The notes beneath the pieces are model-generated. The model was not told the DNA's origin. It saw only the letters and a list, made by a program, of their open reading frames with translations, and did no database searches. 64,000 bases of DNA. Origin: Falsiroseomonas bella. GTDB lineage: Bacteria > Pseudomonadota > Alphaproteobacteria > Acetobacterales > Acetobacteraceae. The stretch's first letter is position 1; each line of letters opens with the position of its first letter. This document shows, piece after piece, positions 26,815 through 36,147 of the stretch. A program made the position numbers and the translations under genes. The DNA lies in assembly GCF_003173615.1 (NCBI RefSeq), contig NZ_QGNA01000001.1:868001-932000 (forward strand). Reading direction: 5' to 3'.

Positions 26815-27855
26815 ATGAGCGAGCGTAGAGGCGACGGCCGTGGCCGTCCCGGGGGACATGGCGGTGGCGGACAGCGCGGCCATGGCGGCGGCCATCGGCG
26901 GCAGAACCGCAAGCCGAAGGGTCGGCCGCTGGATGGGTGGCTGATCGTGGACAAGCCCTCCGGCATCGGCTCGACCGATGTGGTGAACAAGGTGAAGCGG
27001 TTGTTCGACGCGCAGAAGGCGGGCCATGGCGGCACGCTGGATCCGCTCGCAACCGGCCTGCTGCCGGTCGCCTTCGGCGCGGCGACCAAGACCGTTCCCT
27101 ATGTGATGGACGGCACCAAGACCTACACCTTCACGCTGAAATTCGGCGAGGCGCGCGACACCGACGACGCGGACGGAAAGGTCATCGCGACCTCGGATGC
27201 GCGCCCGACGGACGAGCAGATCAACGCCGCCCTGCCCGCCTTCCGCGGCGACATCATGCAGGTGCCGCCGATCTATTCCGCGGTGAAGATCGCGGGCGAG
27301 CGCGCCTATGACCTGGCGCGCGAAGGCCAGGCGGTGGAGATCGCGCCGCGCCCCGCGCGCGTGGACCGCTTCGAGCTGATCGAGCGGCCGGATGCGGACA
27401 CGGCCATCTTCCATGTCCAGTCCGGCAAGGGCGTCTATATGCGCAGCCTGGCGCGCGACCTGGCAAAGGCCTGCGGCACGGTCGGGCATATCGCCGCCCT
27501 GCGCCGGCTGCGGGTCGGACCCTTCCGCGAGGAGCACGGAATCCCGCTGGACAGGCTGCTCGGTTCGGGCGATACCCCGCCCCCTTCCCCGGACCTTCTG
27601 CTTCCGGTCACGACCGCGCTGGCCGACATCCCGGCACTGGCCGTTTCCGAAGCCGAGGCCGCCCGCCTCTTCCAGGGCCAGGCGCTGAGCCTGGTGGACC
27701 TGATGGGACGGGTTCCGGACGCAGCCGATCCGAATGGCGGGTTGGTGCGCGCCATGGCGGGGGGGCGCCTGATCGGCCTCTGCCGGCTCGAGGACGGATG
27801 GATGCACCCGGAACGGGTGCTCACCGGCGAGCGCGCGGAGGGCGGGGGCGAATAA
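26815..27855 (+). CDS. truB: tRNA pseudouridine(55) synthase TruB
   Basis: 346 residues. The first about 38 are a Gly/Arg/His-rich extension (GGHGGGGQRGHGGGHRRQ) absent from standard TruB. The catalytic core begins at GWLIVDKPSGIGSTD with the nucleophile D76 in GHGGTLDPLATG. KVPP-type QVPPIYSAVKIAGERAYDLAR and the C-terminal PUA-like region follow. It makes the conserved Psi55 of tRNAs. ATG 26815 is preceded by GGAG 7 bases upstream. The extension is probably nucleic-acid-binding and disordered. Confidence 0.94.
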   Translation: MSERRGDGRGRPGGHGGGGQRGHGGGHRRQNRKPKGRPLDGWLIVDKPSGIGSTDVVNKVKRLFDAQKAGHGGTLDPLATGLLPVAFGAATKTVPYVMDGTKTYTFTLKFGEARDTDDADGKVIATSDARPTDEQINAALPAFRGDIMQVPPIYSAVKIAGERAYDLAREGQAVEIAPRPARVDRFELIERPDADTAIFHVQSGKGVYMRSLARDLAKACGTVGHIAALRRLRVGPFREEHGIPLDRLLGSGDTPPPSPDLLLPVTTALADIPALAVSEAEAARLFQGQALSLVDLMGRVPDAADPNGGLVRAMAGGRLIGLCRLEDGWMHPERVLTGERAEGGGE

Positions 27856-27876
27856 CCCCTACGCGAAGGACACCCG

Positions 27877-28155
27877 ATGTCGACGACGACGACCAGCGCC
27901 GAGAAGCGCGCCGAGATCATCAAGAATTACGCCACCAAGCCGGGCGACACCGGCAGCCCCGAGGTGCAGGTGGCGCTGCTGTCGGACCGGATCTCCGGCC
28001 TGACCGAGCACCTCAAGACGCATCCGAAGGATTTCCACAGCCGGCGCGGCCTGCTGGTGCTGGTCGGCCAGCGGCGCGGGCTGCTGGACTACCTGAAGAA
28101 GAAGGACCAGTCGCGCTACGAGAGCCTTATCGGGCGCCTCGGCCTGCGTCGCTGA
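27877..28155 (+). CDS. rpsO: 30S ribosomal protein S15
   Basis: 92 residues, all helical, with [16 protein letters not shown] and [23 protein letters not shown], which contact 16S rRNA helix 22 and the 20/21/22 junction. It ends with [13 protein letters not shown] as usual. GAAGGA precedes the ATG. S15 genes are usually autoregulated through their leader; the 21-base gap after truB is too short for a separate leader, so any regulation would involve the truB 3' end. Confidence 0.97.
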   Translation: MSTTTTSAEKRAEIIKNYATKPGDTGSPEVQVALLSDRISGLTEHLKTHPKDFHSRRGLLVLVGQRRGLLDYLKKKDQSRYESLIGRLGLRR

Positions 28156-28172
28156 GCGCAGCGCAGCGCGCA

Positions 28173-28212
28173 CGAAAAAAGGCCGGAAGGGGCGACCCTT
28201 CCGGCCTTCTTC
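28173..28212. terminator. Bidirectional intrinsic terminator after rpsO
   Basis: A perfect 11-bp stem GGCCGGAAGGG (28181-28191) / CCCTTCCGGCC (28196-28206) with a GCGA loop is preceded by GAAAAAA and followed by TTCTTC. It therefore terminates rpsO on the plus strand and, through the complementary T-run, csbD on the minus strand. The two genes converge on it. Confidence 0.85.
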
Positions 28213-28224
28213 ATGTCCGGGCGA

Positions 28225-28419
28225 TCAGACCCGGTCCTTGCCGTCGATGGCGTCGCGGACCTTGTCCTTTGCCTCGCCGGTCTTCTGCTGGACGTGGCCC
28301 TTGGCCTTGTCCATGTGGCCCTCGGCTTCCAGGCTCGCGTCGCCCGTCATCTCGCCGGCGGCCTTCTTCACGTCGCCCTTGATCTTGTTGCCCATGCCCT
28401 TGAGGCGGTCCTTGTCCAT
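28225..28419 (-). CDS. CsbD family stress protein
   Basis: 64 residues, highly charged and Lys/Asp/Glu/Gly-rich, predicted as a helical bundle. It has the CsbD pattern MGNKIKGDVKKAAGEMTGD and a repeated GHxxxxKGxxQxKxGxAKDKV. CsbD-like proteins are small stress-induced proteins of unknown molecular role. ATG 28419 is chosen; a GTG lies one codon earlier. RBS-like GAGGGAG is upstream. It is convergent with rpsO. Confidence 0.88.
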   Translation of the reverse strand: MDKDRLKGMGNKIKGDVKKAAGEMTGDASLEAEGHMDKAKGHVQQKTGEAKDKVRDAIDGKDRV

Positions 28420-28497
28420 CACTTCGGCTCCCTCTTCTCAATCGCAGCGCGACTGCCGCGCCTGGGAGAGAAACGCCGAGGGGCCGCCAGGGTTCGC

Positions 28498-29841
28498 TCA
28501 GCCGCGGGGAAGGCCGGCGAGCGCGGATTCCACCGCATCGCCGAAACGGTCCACGATGGTCTCCACCTGCTCCCGCGTCACGATGTAGGGGGGCGCGAGG
28601 ATCACGTGGTTGCCCTGGCGGCCGTCGATCGTCCCGCCCATGGGATAGCAGGCGAGGCCGCGCGCATAGGCTTCCGCCTTCACCCGCTCATGCAGTTGCA
28701 GGGCGGGATCGAAGGGCTGCTTCGTCGCGCGGTCGGTCACGAATTCCGCCGCCCAGAACAGGCCGCGGCCGCGGATGTCGCCGACATGGCGGTGGTTGCC
28801 GAGCCGCTCCGTCAGGCGCTCGCCGAGCAGCGCGCCCATGCGCTGCACGTTCTCCAGCAGGTTCTCCTCCCGGATCACCTGCTGCACGGCGAGCGCGGCC
28901 GCCGCGGCGACCGGATGCGCCTGGTAGGTGTGGCCATGCATGAAGGCGCCGGAGCCGTCGCGGATGGCGGCCACGACCCTGCCGCCGATCAGGATGCCGC
29001 CGACCGGCTGGTAGCCGCCGCCGAGGCCCTTCGCGACGACCTGGATGTCGGGGGCGACGCCCTCCTGCTCCCAGGCATGCATGGTGCCCGTGCGGCCGAT
29101 GCCGCACATCACCTCGTCCAGGATCAGCAGCGCGCCGTGGCGGTCGCAGATCTTTCGGACCGCATCGAAGTAGCCGGGCAGCGCGGTGACGCAGCCGAGC
29201 GTGGCGCCGACCACGGGCTCCGCGATGAAGGCTGCGACATTCCGTGGGCCGAGGCGCTGGAACTCCGCTTCGAGCTCCGCCGCCAGGCGCGCGACGTAGT
29301 CGGTTTCGGATTCGTCGTCGCGGCGGTCGCGATACGCGTAGCAGGGAGAGACATGGGAGAAGGCGTCGCTGAGGATCGGCGCATAGGGCGCGCGGCGCAT
29401 GGCGTTGCCGCTGGCGGCCAGCGCGCCGAGCGTGTTGCCGTGATAGCTCTGCCGCCTCGCGATTATTTTGGTTCGTTGGGGCTCGCCCCGTTCGAGGTGG
29501 TACTGGCGGGCCATCTTCAGTGCGGCCTCGGTGCCCTCGCTGCCCGATGAACACAGGTAAAGATGGGTCAGGCCGCCGGGCTCGTCCTGCAGCACGAGAT
29601 CGGCGAGCTGTTCGGCGGGCTCGCAGGAATAGAGCGCGGTGTGCGCGTAGCAGAGTTTTTCTTCCTGGGCGCGCATGGCGGCGAGCACACGCGGATGGCC
29701 ATGGCCGAGGCAGGCGACGGCTGCGCCGCCGGAGCCGTCGATGATCGTCTTGCCGTTGGAATCACGAATAAAGATGCCCTCGCCGGACAGGGCCAGCGGG
29801 GGATCGCTGCGCAGGTTGCGCTGGAGCAGGCGGCTTCGCAT
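28498..29841 (-). CDS. Class-III PLP-dependent aminotransferase
   Basis: 447 residues, aminotransferase class III. Landmarks are YLCSSGSEGTEAALKMARQY (PLP phosphate), YHGNTLGALAASG, LLILDEVMCGIGRTG (PLP ring Asp) and the PLP-lysine in VVAKGLGGGYQPVG. It transfers amino groups from an omega-amino acid, polyamine or amine to a 2-oxoacid; the subgroup with MRSRLLQRNLR at the start is mostly uncharacterised. ATG 29841 is preferred over TTG 29853, which abuts AAGGA. RidA follows 31 bases upstream on the same strand. Confidence 0.85.
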   Translation of the reverse strand: MRSRLLQRNLRSDPPLALSGEGIFIRDSNGKTIIDGSGGAAVACLGHGHPRVLAAMRAQEEKLCYAHTALYSCEPAEQLADLVLQDEPGGLTHLYLCSSGSEGTEAALKMARQYHLERGEPQRTKIIARRQSYHGNTLGALAASGNAMRRAPYAPILSDAFSHVSPCYAYRDRRDDESETDYVARLAAELEAEFQRLGPRNVAAFIAEPVVGATLGCVTALPGYFDAVRKICDRHGALLILDEVMCGIGRTGTMHAWEQEGVAPDIQVVAKGLGGGYQPVGGILIGGRVVAAIRDGSGAFMHGHTYQAHPVAAAAALAVQQVIREENLLENVQRMGALLGERLTERLGNHRHVGDIRGRGLFWAAEFVTDRATKQPFDPALQLHERVKAEAYARGLACYPMGGTIDGRQGNHVILAPPYIVTREQVETIVDRFGDAVESALAGLPRG

Positions 29842-29872
29842 TCCGCGATGCAATCCTTGCGGACTGGCGGCG

Positions 29873-30256
29873 TCAAGCGGCCGCGATGGCGATGCAGGAG
29901 AAGCCGACCTTCGCCTCGGTCGGCACGCCGAAGCGCGCGGTGTGGCGGGCCGGCAGGCCGTTCGGGAAGTGCTTCACGTATTCGGCGTTGCATTCGTGGT
30001 AGTCGGCCGGGTCGGTGATCAGCATGGTCACCATCACCACCCGGTCCATGGAGCTGCCGGCCTCGTGCAGGATGCGCGCCATCTCGGCCAGGGCTTCCCG
30101 CACCTGCTCCGTCGCGCTCTCGCCGCGATGGATGCCGTTGTGCGGATCGTGCGGCGCGGAATGGCCGGAGACGAAGACCAGGCCGCCCGCGCGCGTGGCG
30201 TGGCTGAAGGGCCGATGCGATCCGGGATGCGGCTCGCCGAAGAAGTCGATCATCAT
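29873..30256 (-). CDS. RidA/YjgF/Rid family protein
   Basis: 127 residues. It has the Rid fold pattern FSHATRAGGLVFVSGHSAPHD, NAEYVKHFPNGLPARHTARFGVP and a conserved Arg in PARHTAR. Archetypal RidA hydrolyses reactive enamines/imines from PLP enzymes. This copy has HTARFG rather than the RidA-type RxCxxV context, so it may belong to the Rid4-7 groups and have another ligand. It lies directly upstream of a PLP aminotransferase on the same strand, which fits an imine-clearing role. The second in-frame ATG (30253) is equally possible. Confidence 0.82.
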   Translation of the reverse strand: MMIDFFGEPHPGSHRPFSHATRAGGLVFVSGHSAPHDPHNGIHRGESATEQVREALAEMARILHEAGSSMDRVVMVTMLITDPADYHECNAEYVKHFPNGLPARHTARFGVPTEAKVGFSCIAIAAA

Positions 30257-30264
30257 GGTTCTCC

Positions 30265-31509
30265 CTATGGTGCGGTCAGCAATCCCACCACCGCGCCGGT
30301 CATGCAGCAGGCGATGGTGCCGGAAACCAGAGCGGGCAGGCCGAGCCTCACGATATCCGCCCGCCGCTCCGGGCACATCGCCACCATGCCGCCCAGCATG
30401 ATCCCGACCGAGCCGAAATTCGTGAAACCGCAGAGCGCATAGGTGAGAATCAGGCGCGAGCGCGGATCGAGGCCGAGCCCACCCGACATGCCGAGCTCCA
30501 GGAAGGAGACGAACTCGTTGACCACCACCTTCACGCCCAGCGAATTCGCGACCGTCATCGCATGCTCGGCCGGCACGCCCATCGCATGGGCCAGCGGCCA
30601 GAACAGGAAGGCGGCCAGCCGCTGCAGCGTGACGCCGGTCAACGGCTCCAGCGCCATGTTCACCAGCGCGACGAGCGCCACGAAGACGATCAGCATCGCC
30701 ATGATGCCGAGCAACAGTTGCAGCCCGTCCATCGTGCCGCGCACCACCGCTTCCATCGCACTGTCGTAGATGCGCGGAGTCTCCGGCTCGCGCTCCGGCG
30801 CGACCGCCTCGGCTTCGGGCGGGATCATGAGCAGCGCGACCAGCACCGCCGCGGGGGCGGAGATCAGGCTGGCGGTCAGAAGCTGGCCCGCGGCGTCGGG
30901 CACCACCGGCGCGATGAACAGGGCGTAGACCACCAGCATGTTGCCGCTGATGGTCGCGAGGCCGGCCGTCATCACCACGAACAGCCCGCTGCGCGACAGG
31001 CTGGCGATCCAGTGGCGCACGAGCAGCGGCGCCTCCACCATGCCGACGAAGACATTGGCCGCGGTTGCGAAGCCGGTGGCGCCGTCGATGCCGAAGGCGC
31101 GGCGCAGCAGGCGCGACAGCGCATGCACCACGAAGGGCAGCACGCGCCAGTGATAGAGCAGGGCGGAGAGCGCACCGACCACCAGCACCAGCGGCAGCGC
31201 CTGGAAGAACAGGATGAAACTCGATCCCGGCGTCTTCTCGTCGAAGGGCAGCGGCGCGCCGCCGAGATAGCCGAAGACCAGCGACGTGCCCTGGCGCGTC
31301 GCCGCGGCGAGCGCATTCACGCCGTCGCCGAACAGCGCGAAGCCCGCCCGCAGCGGCGGGACATTCAGCAGCAGCACCGCGATGAGCAATTGCAGGCCGA
31401 GCCCCGCGACGACGATCCGCCAGGAGACGCGCCGGAAGCCGCCGAGCGCCCAGGCGAGCAGGCAGAGCGCCAGCAGGCCGGCGCCGGATTGCAGTTGCAG
31501 CGGGGTCAC
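30265..31509 (-). CDS. Concentrative nucleoside transporter (CNT/NupC family)
   Basis: 414 residues with about ten membrane helices. The Nucleos_tra2 region has FVVMTAGLATISGNMLVVYA (gate) and the C-terminal core has ANSLGVKVVVNEFVSFLELG and YALCGFTNFGSVGIMLGGM. This family imports nucleosides with Na+ or H+. The start overlaps the rmuC stop by 4 bases (ATGA), and the 3' end lies 8 bases before ridA. The pairing with RmuC is probably translational coupling without a shared pathway. Confidence 0.88.
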   Translation of the reverse strand: MTPLQLQSGAGLLALCLLAWALGGFRRVSWRIVVAGLGLQLLIAVLLLNVPPLRAGFALFGDGVNALAAATRQGTSLVFGYLGGAPLPFDEKTPGSSFILFFQALPLVLVVGALSALLYHWRVLPFVVHALSRLLRRAFGIDGATGFATAANVFVGMVEAPLLVRHWIASLSRSGLFVVMTAGLATISGNMLVVYALFIAPVVPDAAGQLLTASLISAPAAVLVALLMIPPEAEAVAPEREPETPRIYDSAMEAVVRGTMDGLQLLLGIMAMLIVFVALVALVNMALEPLTGVTLQRLAAFLFWPLAHAMGVPAEHAMTVANSLGVKVVVNEFVSFLELGMSGGLGLDPRSRLILTYALCGFTNFGSVGIMLGGMVAMCPERRADIVRLGLPALVSGTIACCMTGAVVGLLTAP

Positions 31510-32534
31510 TCGGCGGCTTTCATCGGCGTATCGTCGGGGATGTCCAGCGCGCGGATCGCCTCGCCGCGGCGGGCGATCTTCTCGGCGCTGGTCTCGATCT
31601 CGCGCATGTCCTGGCCCATCGCGGCGTGATGCGTGCGCAGCGCGGCGACGCGACGTTCGAGGCGCGCGGTCTCCTCGGCCAGCGCCTCGACCTCCGCGCG
31701 GATGCGCCGCGCCTCTTCCTGCAGGCGCGCGTCGCGCAGCAGGCCGCGCATGGTGTTGAGCACGGCCCAGAGCGTGGAGGGGCCGACGATGTGCACATGC
31801 CGCCGCGCCGCTTCCGCGACCAGCTCCGGCAGTTCGGCATGCAGCGTGGCGTGGACGGCCTCGCTCGGCACGAACATCAGCGCGCCCTCCGCCGTCTCGC
31901 CGGGCAGGAGGTATTTGCGGGCGATGTCGGAGACGTGCCGGCGAACGTCGTTGGCGAAGCGGCGCCGCGCGAGGTCACGCGCGGTTTGCGTCGGTGCGTC
32001 CTGCCAGGCGGACCAGGCTTCCAGCGGGAATTTTGCGTCCACCGCGATGGGACCGGGCGGGAAGGGCAGTATCACCAGGCAGTCGCAGCGCGTGCCGTTG
32101 GACAGGGTGTGCTGCCACCGGAAGCCCTGGGCGGGCAGGCGGTCCGTGATGAGGTCGCGCAGTTGCACCTCGCCCAGCGCGCCGCGCGCCTGCTTGTTGC
32201 CGAGGATGGCGGCGAGGGAGGTCACCTGGCCGCCGAGCGCGGTGATGCTGGCCTGCGCCGCGTCGATCACGGCCAGCCGCTGCTGGATGGCGCCGGCCGT
32301 TTCCTGCGTGCGCTGGGCGGCGGTGTCGAGGCGCTCGGCCAGGCTGCGTTCCTGGATGCGCAGCCTCTCCTCGGTGCGGGCGGAGAGACGTTCCTGCGAG
32401 GCGGCGAGCGCTTCGAGCGTGGCGGAGAGGCGCGCGAGATGCTCCGCCTGCCGGCCGCGCAGCGCGGCGAGCAGCAGCAGCGCGGCCAGCGCCACGGCGG
32501 CGGCGATCAGTGCGGGCGGCAGCCAATGCGGCAC
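31506..32534 (-). CDS. rmuC: DNA recombination protein RmuC
   Basis: 342 residues. An N-terminal membrane anchor (about 5-25: PALIAAAVALAALLLLAAL) is followed by a coiled coil (about 30-110) and the RmuC nuclease-like domain (about 120-300). The domain includes GALGEVQLRDLITDRLP, AVDAKFPLEAW and EGALMFVPSEAVHATLHAELPEL. RmuC limits recombination at inverted repeats and is thought to be a nuclease of the PD-(D/E)XK group. It is somewhat shorter than E. coli RmuC (475), as usual in alphaproteobacteria. Confidence 0.9.
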   Translation of the reverse strand: MPHWLPPALIAAAVALAALLLLAALRGRQAEHLARLSATLEALAASQERLSARTEERLRIQERSLAERLDTAAQRTQETAGAIQQRLAVIDAAQASITALGGQVTSLAAILGNKQARGALGEVQLRDLITDRLPAQGFRWQHTLSNGTRCDCLVILPFPPGPIAVDAKFPLEAWSAWQDAPTQTARDLARRRFANDVRRHVSDIARKYLLPGETAEGALMFVPSEAVHATLHAELPELVAEAARRHVHIVGPSTLWAVLNTMRGLLRDARLQEEARRIRAEVEALAEETARLERRVAALRTHHAAMGQDMREIETSAEKIARRGEAIRALDIPDDTPMKAAE

Positions 32535-32577
32535 GCGAAGGAAAGCTCCCCGATTCGGGCGGGGATTCTGGCACGGA

Positions 32578-33189
32578 TCAGGCGGGTGTGAATCCGCCCG
32601 TCGCGCCGTCCAGCACCATCAGCCTTCCGGTGGCCACGCCGAAATGGGCGCCGCGCAGCCGCAGCGCCCCGCTTGCAACCGCCTCGGCCACCCAGGGGAA
32701 GGTCATGAGGTTGGCCAGCGAGATGCGGATCGCCTCCTGCTCGGCGGCTTCCTGGGCCGCCACCGGATCATCGCAGCGCAGCGCGGCGGCGCGGGCGCCC
32801 TGCGCGATGCCGATCCAGCCGGCGACGAAATCCGCGGCCGCATCCGGCGTGCCCTCGATCAGCGCGCGGATGCCGCCGCAGAGCGCGTGGCCCATCACCA
32901 CGATGCGCCCGACGCCGAGCACGCGCACCGCGAATTCCACCGCGGCGCTGGTGCCGTGGAAGGCGGCGTCCGGCATGTAGGGCGGCACGAGATTCGCGAC
33001 GTTGCGCACGACGAAGAGCTCGCCGGGTCCCGCCGAGAAGATCATCTGCGGATCCACGCGGCTGTCGGAGCAGGCGATGACCATGGTGTGCGGCTTCTGG
33101 CCCTGCGCGGCCAGTTCCTCGAACCGCGCGCGCTGCTGCGGCCAGGTTTCCTCGCGGAATTTTCGGTAGCCGTCGAGAAGCGGGCCCAT
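32578..33189 (-). CDS. Beta-class carbonic anhydrase
   Basis: 203 residues. Zn ligands are C40, H101 and C104, with the catalytic dyad D42/R44 ([11 protein letters not shown] and [10 protein letters not shown]). It interconverts CO2 and bicarbonate and supplies bicarbonate for carboxylases. Length and motifs are standard. It is transcribed from a start 73 bases downstream of the purH stop, with a REP-like element between, so it probably has its own promoter. Confidence 0.93.
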   Translation of the reverse strand: MGPLLDGYRKFREETWPQQRARFEELAAQGQKPHTMVIACSDSRVDPQMIFSAGPGELFVVRNVANLVPPYMPDAAFHGTSAAVEFAVRVLGVGRIVVMGHALCGGIRALIEGTPDAAADFVAGWIGIAQGARAAALRCDDPVAAQEAAEQEAIRISLANLMTFPWVAEAVASGALRLRGAHFGVATGRLMVLDGATGGFTPA

Positions 33190-33212
33190 GCCTTCACGTC
33201 TGCTGTGGCGCG

Positions 33213-33252
33213 GCCCCCACCCTAGCCCTCCCCCGCAAGGCGGGGGAGGGAA
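33213..33252. repeat. REP-like palindromic element (family 1, copy C)
   Basis: GGCCCCCACCCTAGCC is followed by a palindrome with arms CCCTCCCCCGC (33226-33236) and GCGGGGGAGGG (33240-33250), loop AAG. It is 13 bases after the purH stop in transcription direction, a terminator-like position. Confidence 0.75.
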
Positions 33253-33262
33253 GAGCGCGTGA

Positions 33263-34837
33263 TCAATGCCTGAAGTGGCGCATGCCGGTGAAGACCATGG
33301 CGAGGCCGGCCTTGTCGGCGGCCTCGATCACCTCCTTGTCGCGGATCGAGCCGCCGGGCTGGATCACCGCGGTGACACCCGCCGCCGCCGCGGCTTCCAG
33401 GCCGTCGGCGAAGGGGAAGAAGGCGTCGGAGGCGACGACGCTGCCCTTCGCGAGGCTTTCGGGCAGACCGGCCGCCTGCGCCGCGGCCTCGGCCTTCCAC
33501 GCGGCGATGCGCGCGGATTCCAGGCGGTTCATCTGCCCCGCGCCGATGCCCGCCGTCGCCAGGCCCTTCGCATAGACGATGGCGTTGGACTTCACATGCT
33601 TGCAGACGCGGAAGGCGAAGAGCAGGTCGGCGAGCTCGGCCGGCGTCGGCGCGCGCTGCGTGACCGTGCGCAGCATCGCTTCGCTCACGCGGCCGTCGTC
33701 GCGCGTCTGCGCCAGGAAGCCGCCGGCGACCGACTTCACCAGAAGGCCCGGCGCGGCAGGATTGGGCATGCCGCCGGTCAACAGCAGGCGCAGGTTCTTC
33801 TTGCGGGCGAAGACCGCCTGCGCGGCGTCGTCGGCGTCGGGTGCCACGACGACCTCGGTGAAGATCGCGGCGATGCGTTCCGCCGCCGCCGCGTCGAGCC
33901 TGCGGTTCGCGGCGACGATGCCGCCGAAGGCGGAGACGGGATCGCAGCGCAGCGCGAGGTCCCAGGCGGCGGCGAGATCGTCGGCCTCCGCGACGCCGCA
34001 GGGATTGGCATGCTTGACGATGACGATGGCGGGGCGGTCGAACTCCGCGACGCACTCGAAGGCCGCGTCGGTGTCGTTCAGGTTGTTGTAGGACAGCTCC
34101 TTGCCCTGCACCTGACGGGCCGTCGCGATGCCGGGGCGCTGCGAACCATCGGCGTAGAAGGCGGCCTGCTGGTGCGGATTCTCGCCGTAGCGCAGGCCCT
34201 GCCGCAGCACGCCGGCCACCGCCAGACGCTGCGGGAATTCTTGGTTCGTCTGCTGCGCGAACCAGGTGGAGATGGCGGCGTCATAGGAAGCGGTGCGCGC
34301 ATAGGCTGCGGCGGCGAGGCGGCAGCGCAGGGCGAGAGTCGTGCCGCCCTCCTCGAGCTCCGCGCGCACCTCGGCGAGCTGGTCGGGTTCCGTCACGACC
34401 ACCACGCTGTCGTGGTTCTTCGCGGCCGAACGGATCATCGCGGGGCCGCCGATGTCGATGTTCTCGATGCAGTCGTCGAACGCCGCGCCCTTCGCCACGG
34501 TGGCCTCGAAGGGATAGAGATTGACCGCGACCAGGTCGATCGGCTCGATGGCGTGCTGTTCCATCTGCGCGCGATGCGCGTCGAGGTCACGACGGCCGAG
34601 CAGCCCGCCATGCACCTGCGGCACCAGCGTCTTCACGCGACCGTCCAGGATTTCGGGGAAGCCGGTGTGCTCCGACACGTCCTTCACCGGGATGCCGGCG
34701 GCGCGGATCGCCGCGGCGGTGCCGCCGGTCGAAAGGATCTCGGCGCCCTGCGCGGCGAGGAAGCGGGCGAACTCCACGATGCCCGTCTTGTCGGAGACGG
34801 AGAGCAGCGCGCGGCGGACGGGAATTCTGTCGGTCAT
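33263..34837 (-). CDS. purH: Bifunctional AICAR transformylase / IMP cyclohydrolase PurH
   Basis: 524 residues, typical. The N-terminal MGS-like IMP cyclohydrolase (1-195) has [20 protein letters not shown] and STGGTA. The C-terminal AICAR transformylase (200-524) has [27 protein letters not shown] and [20 protein letters not shown], which contain the catalytic Lys/His. It catalyses the last two steps of IMP synthesis. It lies downstream of rpe-heparinase-GT4 on the same strand. Confidence 0.96.
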   Translation of the reverse strand: MTDRIPVRRALLSVSDKTGIVEFARFLAAQGAEILSTGGTAAAIRAAGIPVKDVSEHTGFPEILDGRVKTLVPQVHGGLLGRRDLDAHRAQMEQHAIEPIDLVAVNLYPFEATVAKGAAFDDCIENIDIGGPAMIRSAAKNHDSVVVVTEPDQLAEVRAELEEGGTTLALRCRLAAAAYARTASYDAAISTWFAQQTNQEFPQRLAVAGVLRQGLRYGENPHQQAAFYADGSQRPGIATARQVQGKELSYNNLNDTDAAFECVAEFDRPAIVIVKHANPCGVAEADDLAAAWDLALRCDPVSAFGGIVAANRRLDAAAAERIAAIFTEVVVAPDADDAAQAVFARKKNLRLLLTGGMPNPAAPGLLVKSVAGGFLAQTRDDGRVSEAMLRTVTQRAPTPAELADLLFAFRVCKHVKSNAIVYAKGLATAGIGAGQMNRLESARIAAWKAEAAAQAAGLPESLAKGSVVASDAFFPFADGLEAAAAAGVTAVIQPGGSIRDKEVIEAADKAGLAMVFTGMRHFRH

Positions 34838-34895
34838 GTCATGAAAGCCCGGGGAGGGAACGGCGCGCGCCGTATGAACCCGCGCGGGCGGCGCT

Positions 34896-36008
34896 TCAAC
34901 CTTCCAGCAGCGCGATGGTGCGCGCGACGACCTTCGCCTCGTCGAAGCGGTCGAGCGCGCGCGCCAGCGCGGCCTCGCCCATGCGTGCCCGCAGCGCGGG
35001 ATCGCGGGCGAGCGCGGTGAGCGCCTCGGCCAGCGGCGCCGTGGTCATCGGCGGCACCAGCAGGCCGGTCTCGCCGGCCACAACCATCTCGCGCGGGCCG
35101 CGGATGTCGGTGGAGACGACGGGCAGGCCGGTCAGCATCGCCTCGATCGCCGACATCGGCAGGCCCTCGAAATGCGAGGGCAGGCAGAAGACGTCGGCGG
35201 CGGCGAGAACACGGTTCACGTCGTGGCGGTAGCCGAGGCGCACCAGGCGCCGGCCGAGCGCCTGGGCCGCGCTTTCGAAATGCGGCTCCATGTCCTCGCC
35301 ATGGTCGGTCGGCAGCCGCTCTCCCACTACCCACAGCACGCAGTTCTCGGGCGTGTCGCGCATCGCGGCGAGCAGCTCCGGATAGCCCTTGTGCCGCACC
35401 ATGCGGGAGACGGCGACGACGACGCAGTCATCCTCGCGCGCCGAGAATTCCACGCGGATGGCGGCGCGCGCGCCGGGGTCGGGATGGTAGCGCGCGGGAT
35501 CGCGGCCGTTCAGCACCGCCGTCGCGCGCGGATGGATGCCGAGGCGGCGCGCATCCGCGGCCTCCTCCTCGCTGACGGTCAGGTAGGTGTCGGTGAGGCG
35601 GCCCGCCGCGCGTTCGAGCGTGAGCGAGAGGCGCCGGCGCCACCAGGGGCCGGGCTGGTTGAACAGGAAGCCGTGACAGGTATAGGCGATGCGCGGCACG
35701 CCGGTGATCTTCGCCGCCGTCCGCGCCAGCAGGCCGCTGATCGGCATATGCGCGTGGACGAGGTCGGGCTTCTCGCGCCGCATCAAATCGACCAGCGCGG
35801 CCAGGCAGCGCGCCTGCGCGACGGGGTTCATGCTGCGCGCCATCGGCACGTGCTCGATCCGGAAGCCCTCGGCGCGCGGCGCGTCGAGCAGCGGGCCGTC
35901 GGCGCAGACGCCGATCACCTCATGGCCGCGCGCGCGCAGGCCGCGCATCAGCGGGACCAGGAAGTGCCGCAGCGAGAAATCGACGTTGATGACTTGGAGG
36001 ATTCTCAT
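34896..36008 (-). CDS. Glycosyltransferase family 4
   Basis: 370 residues, GT-B fold. The N-terminal acceptor domain has [19 protein letters not shown] and [16 protein letters not shown]. The C-terminal donor domain has [17 protein letters not shown] and the EX7E-type [21 protein letters not shown]. It probably acts in polysaccharide, LPS or exopolysaccharide synthesis at the cytoplasmic face. ATG 36008 is chosen; upstream in-frame sequence is the REP element. It lies between heparinase-like and purH genes, unlike the usual direct heparinase-purH neighbourhood. Confidence 0.87.
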   Translation of the reverse strand: MRILQVINVDFSLRHFLVPLMRGLRARGHEVIGVCADGPLLDAPRAEGFRIEHVPMARSMNPVAQARCLAALVDLMRREKPDLVHAHMPISGLLARTAAKITGVPRIAYTCHGFLFNQPGPWWRRRLSLTLERAAGRLTDTYLTVSEEEAADARRLGIHPRATAVLNGRDPARYHPDPGARAAIRVEFSAREDDCVVVAVSRMVRHKGYPELLAAMRDTPENCVLWVVGERLPTDHGEDMEPHFESAAQALGRRLVRLGYRHDVNRVLAAADVFCLPSHFEGLPMSAIEAMLTGLPVVSTDIRGPREMVVAGETGLLVPPMTTAPLAEALTALARDPALRARMGEAALARALDRFDEAKVVARTIALLEG

Positions 36009-36118
36009 GGCGTCTCCCTCCCCCGCGTGCGGGGGAGGGCCGGGGAGGGGGCGGCGCGTAGTATGGACGGAGGTGGCGCGGCCCCCGCCCAACCCTCCCC
36101 CGCACGCGGGGGAGGGCT
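36009..36118. repeat. Inverted pair of REP-like elements (family 1, copies D and E)
   Basis: Copy D has arms 36016-36026/36029-36039 and copy E has arms 36093-36103/36106-36116; both have the CCCTCCCCCGC/GCGGGGGAGGG core. The flanking GGCCCCC...CCC tract lies on opposite sides, so the copies face each other in inverted orientation, about 55 bases apart. They fill the space between the heparinase stop (36148) and the GT4 start (36008). Confidence 0.75.
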
Positions 36119-36147
36119 ACAAGTGCGGGGGGCTGGACGACTCACTT

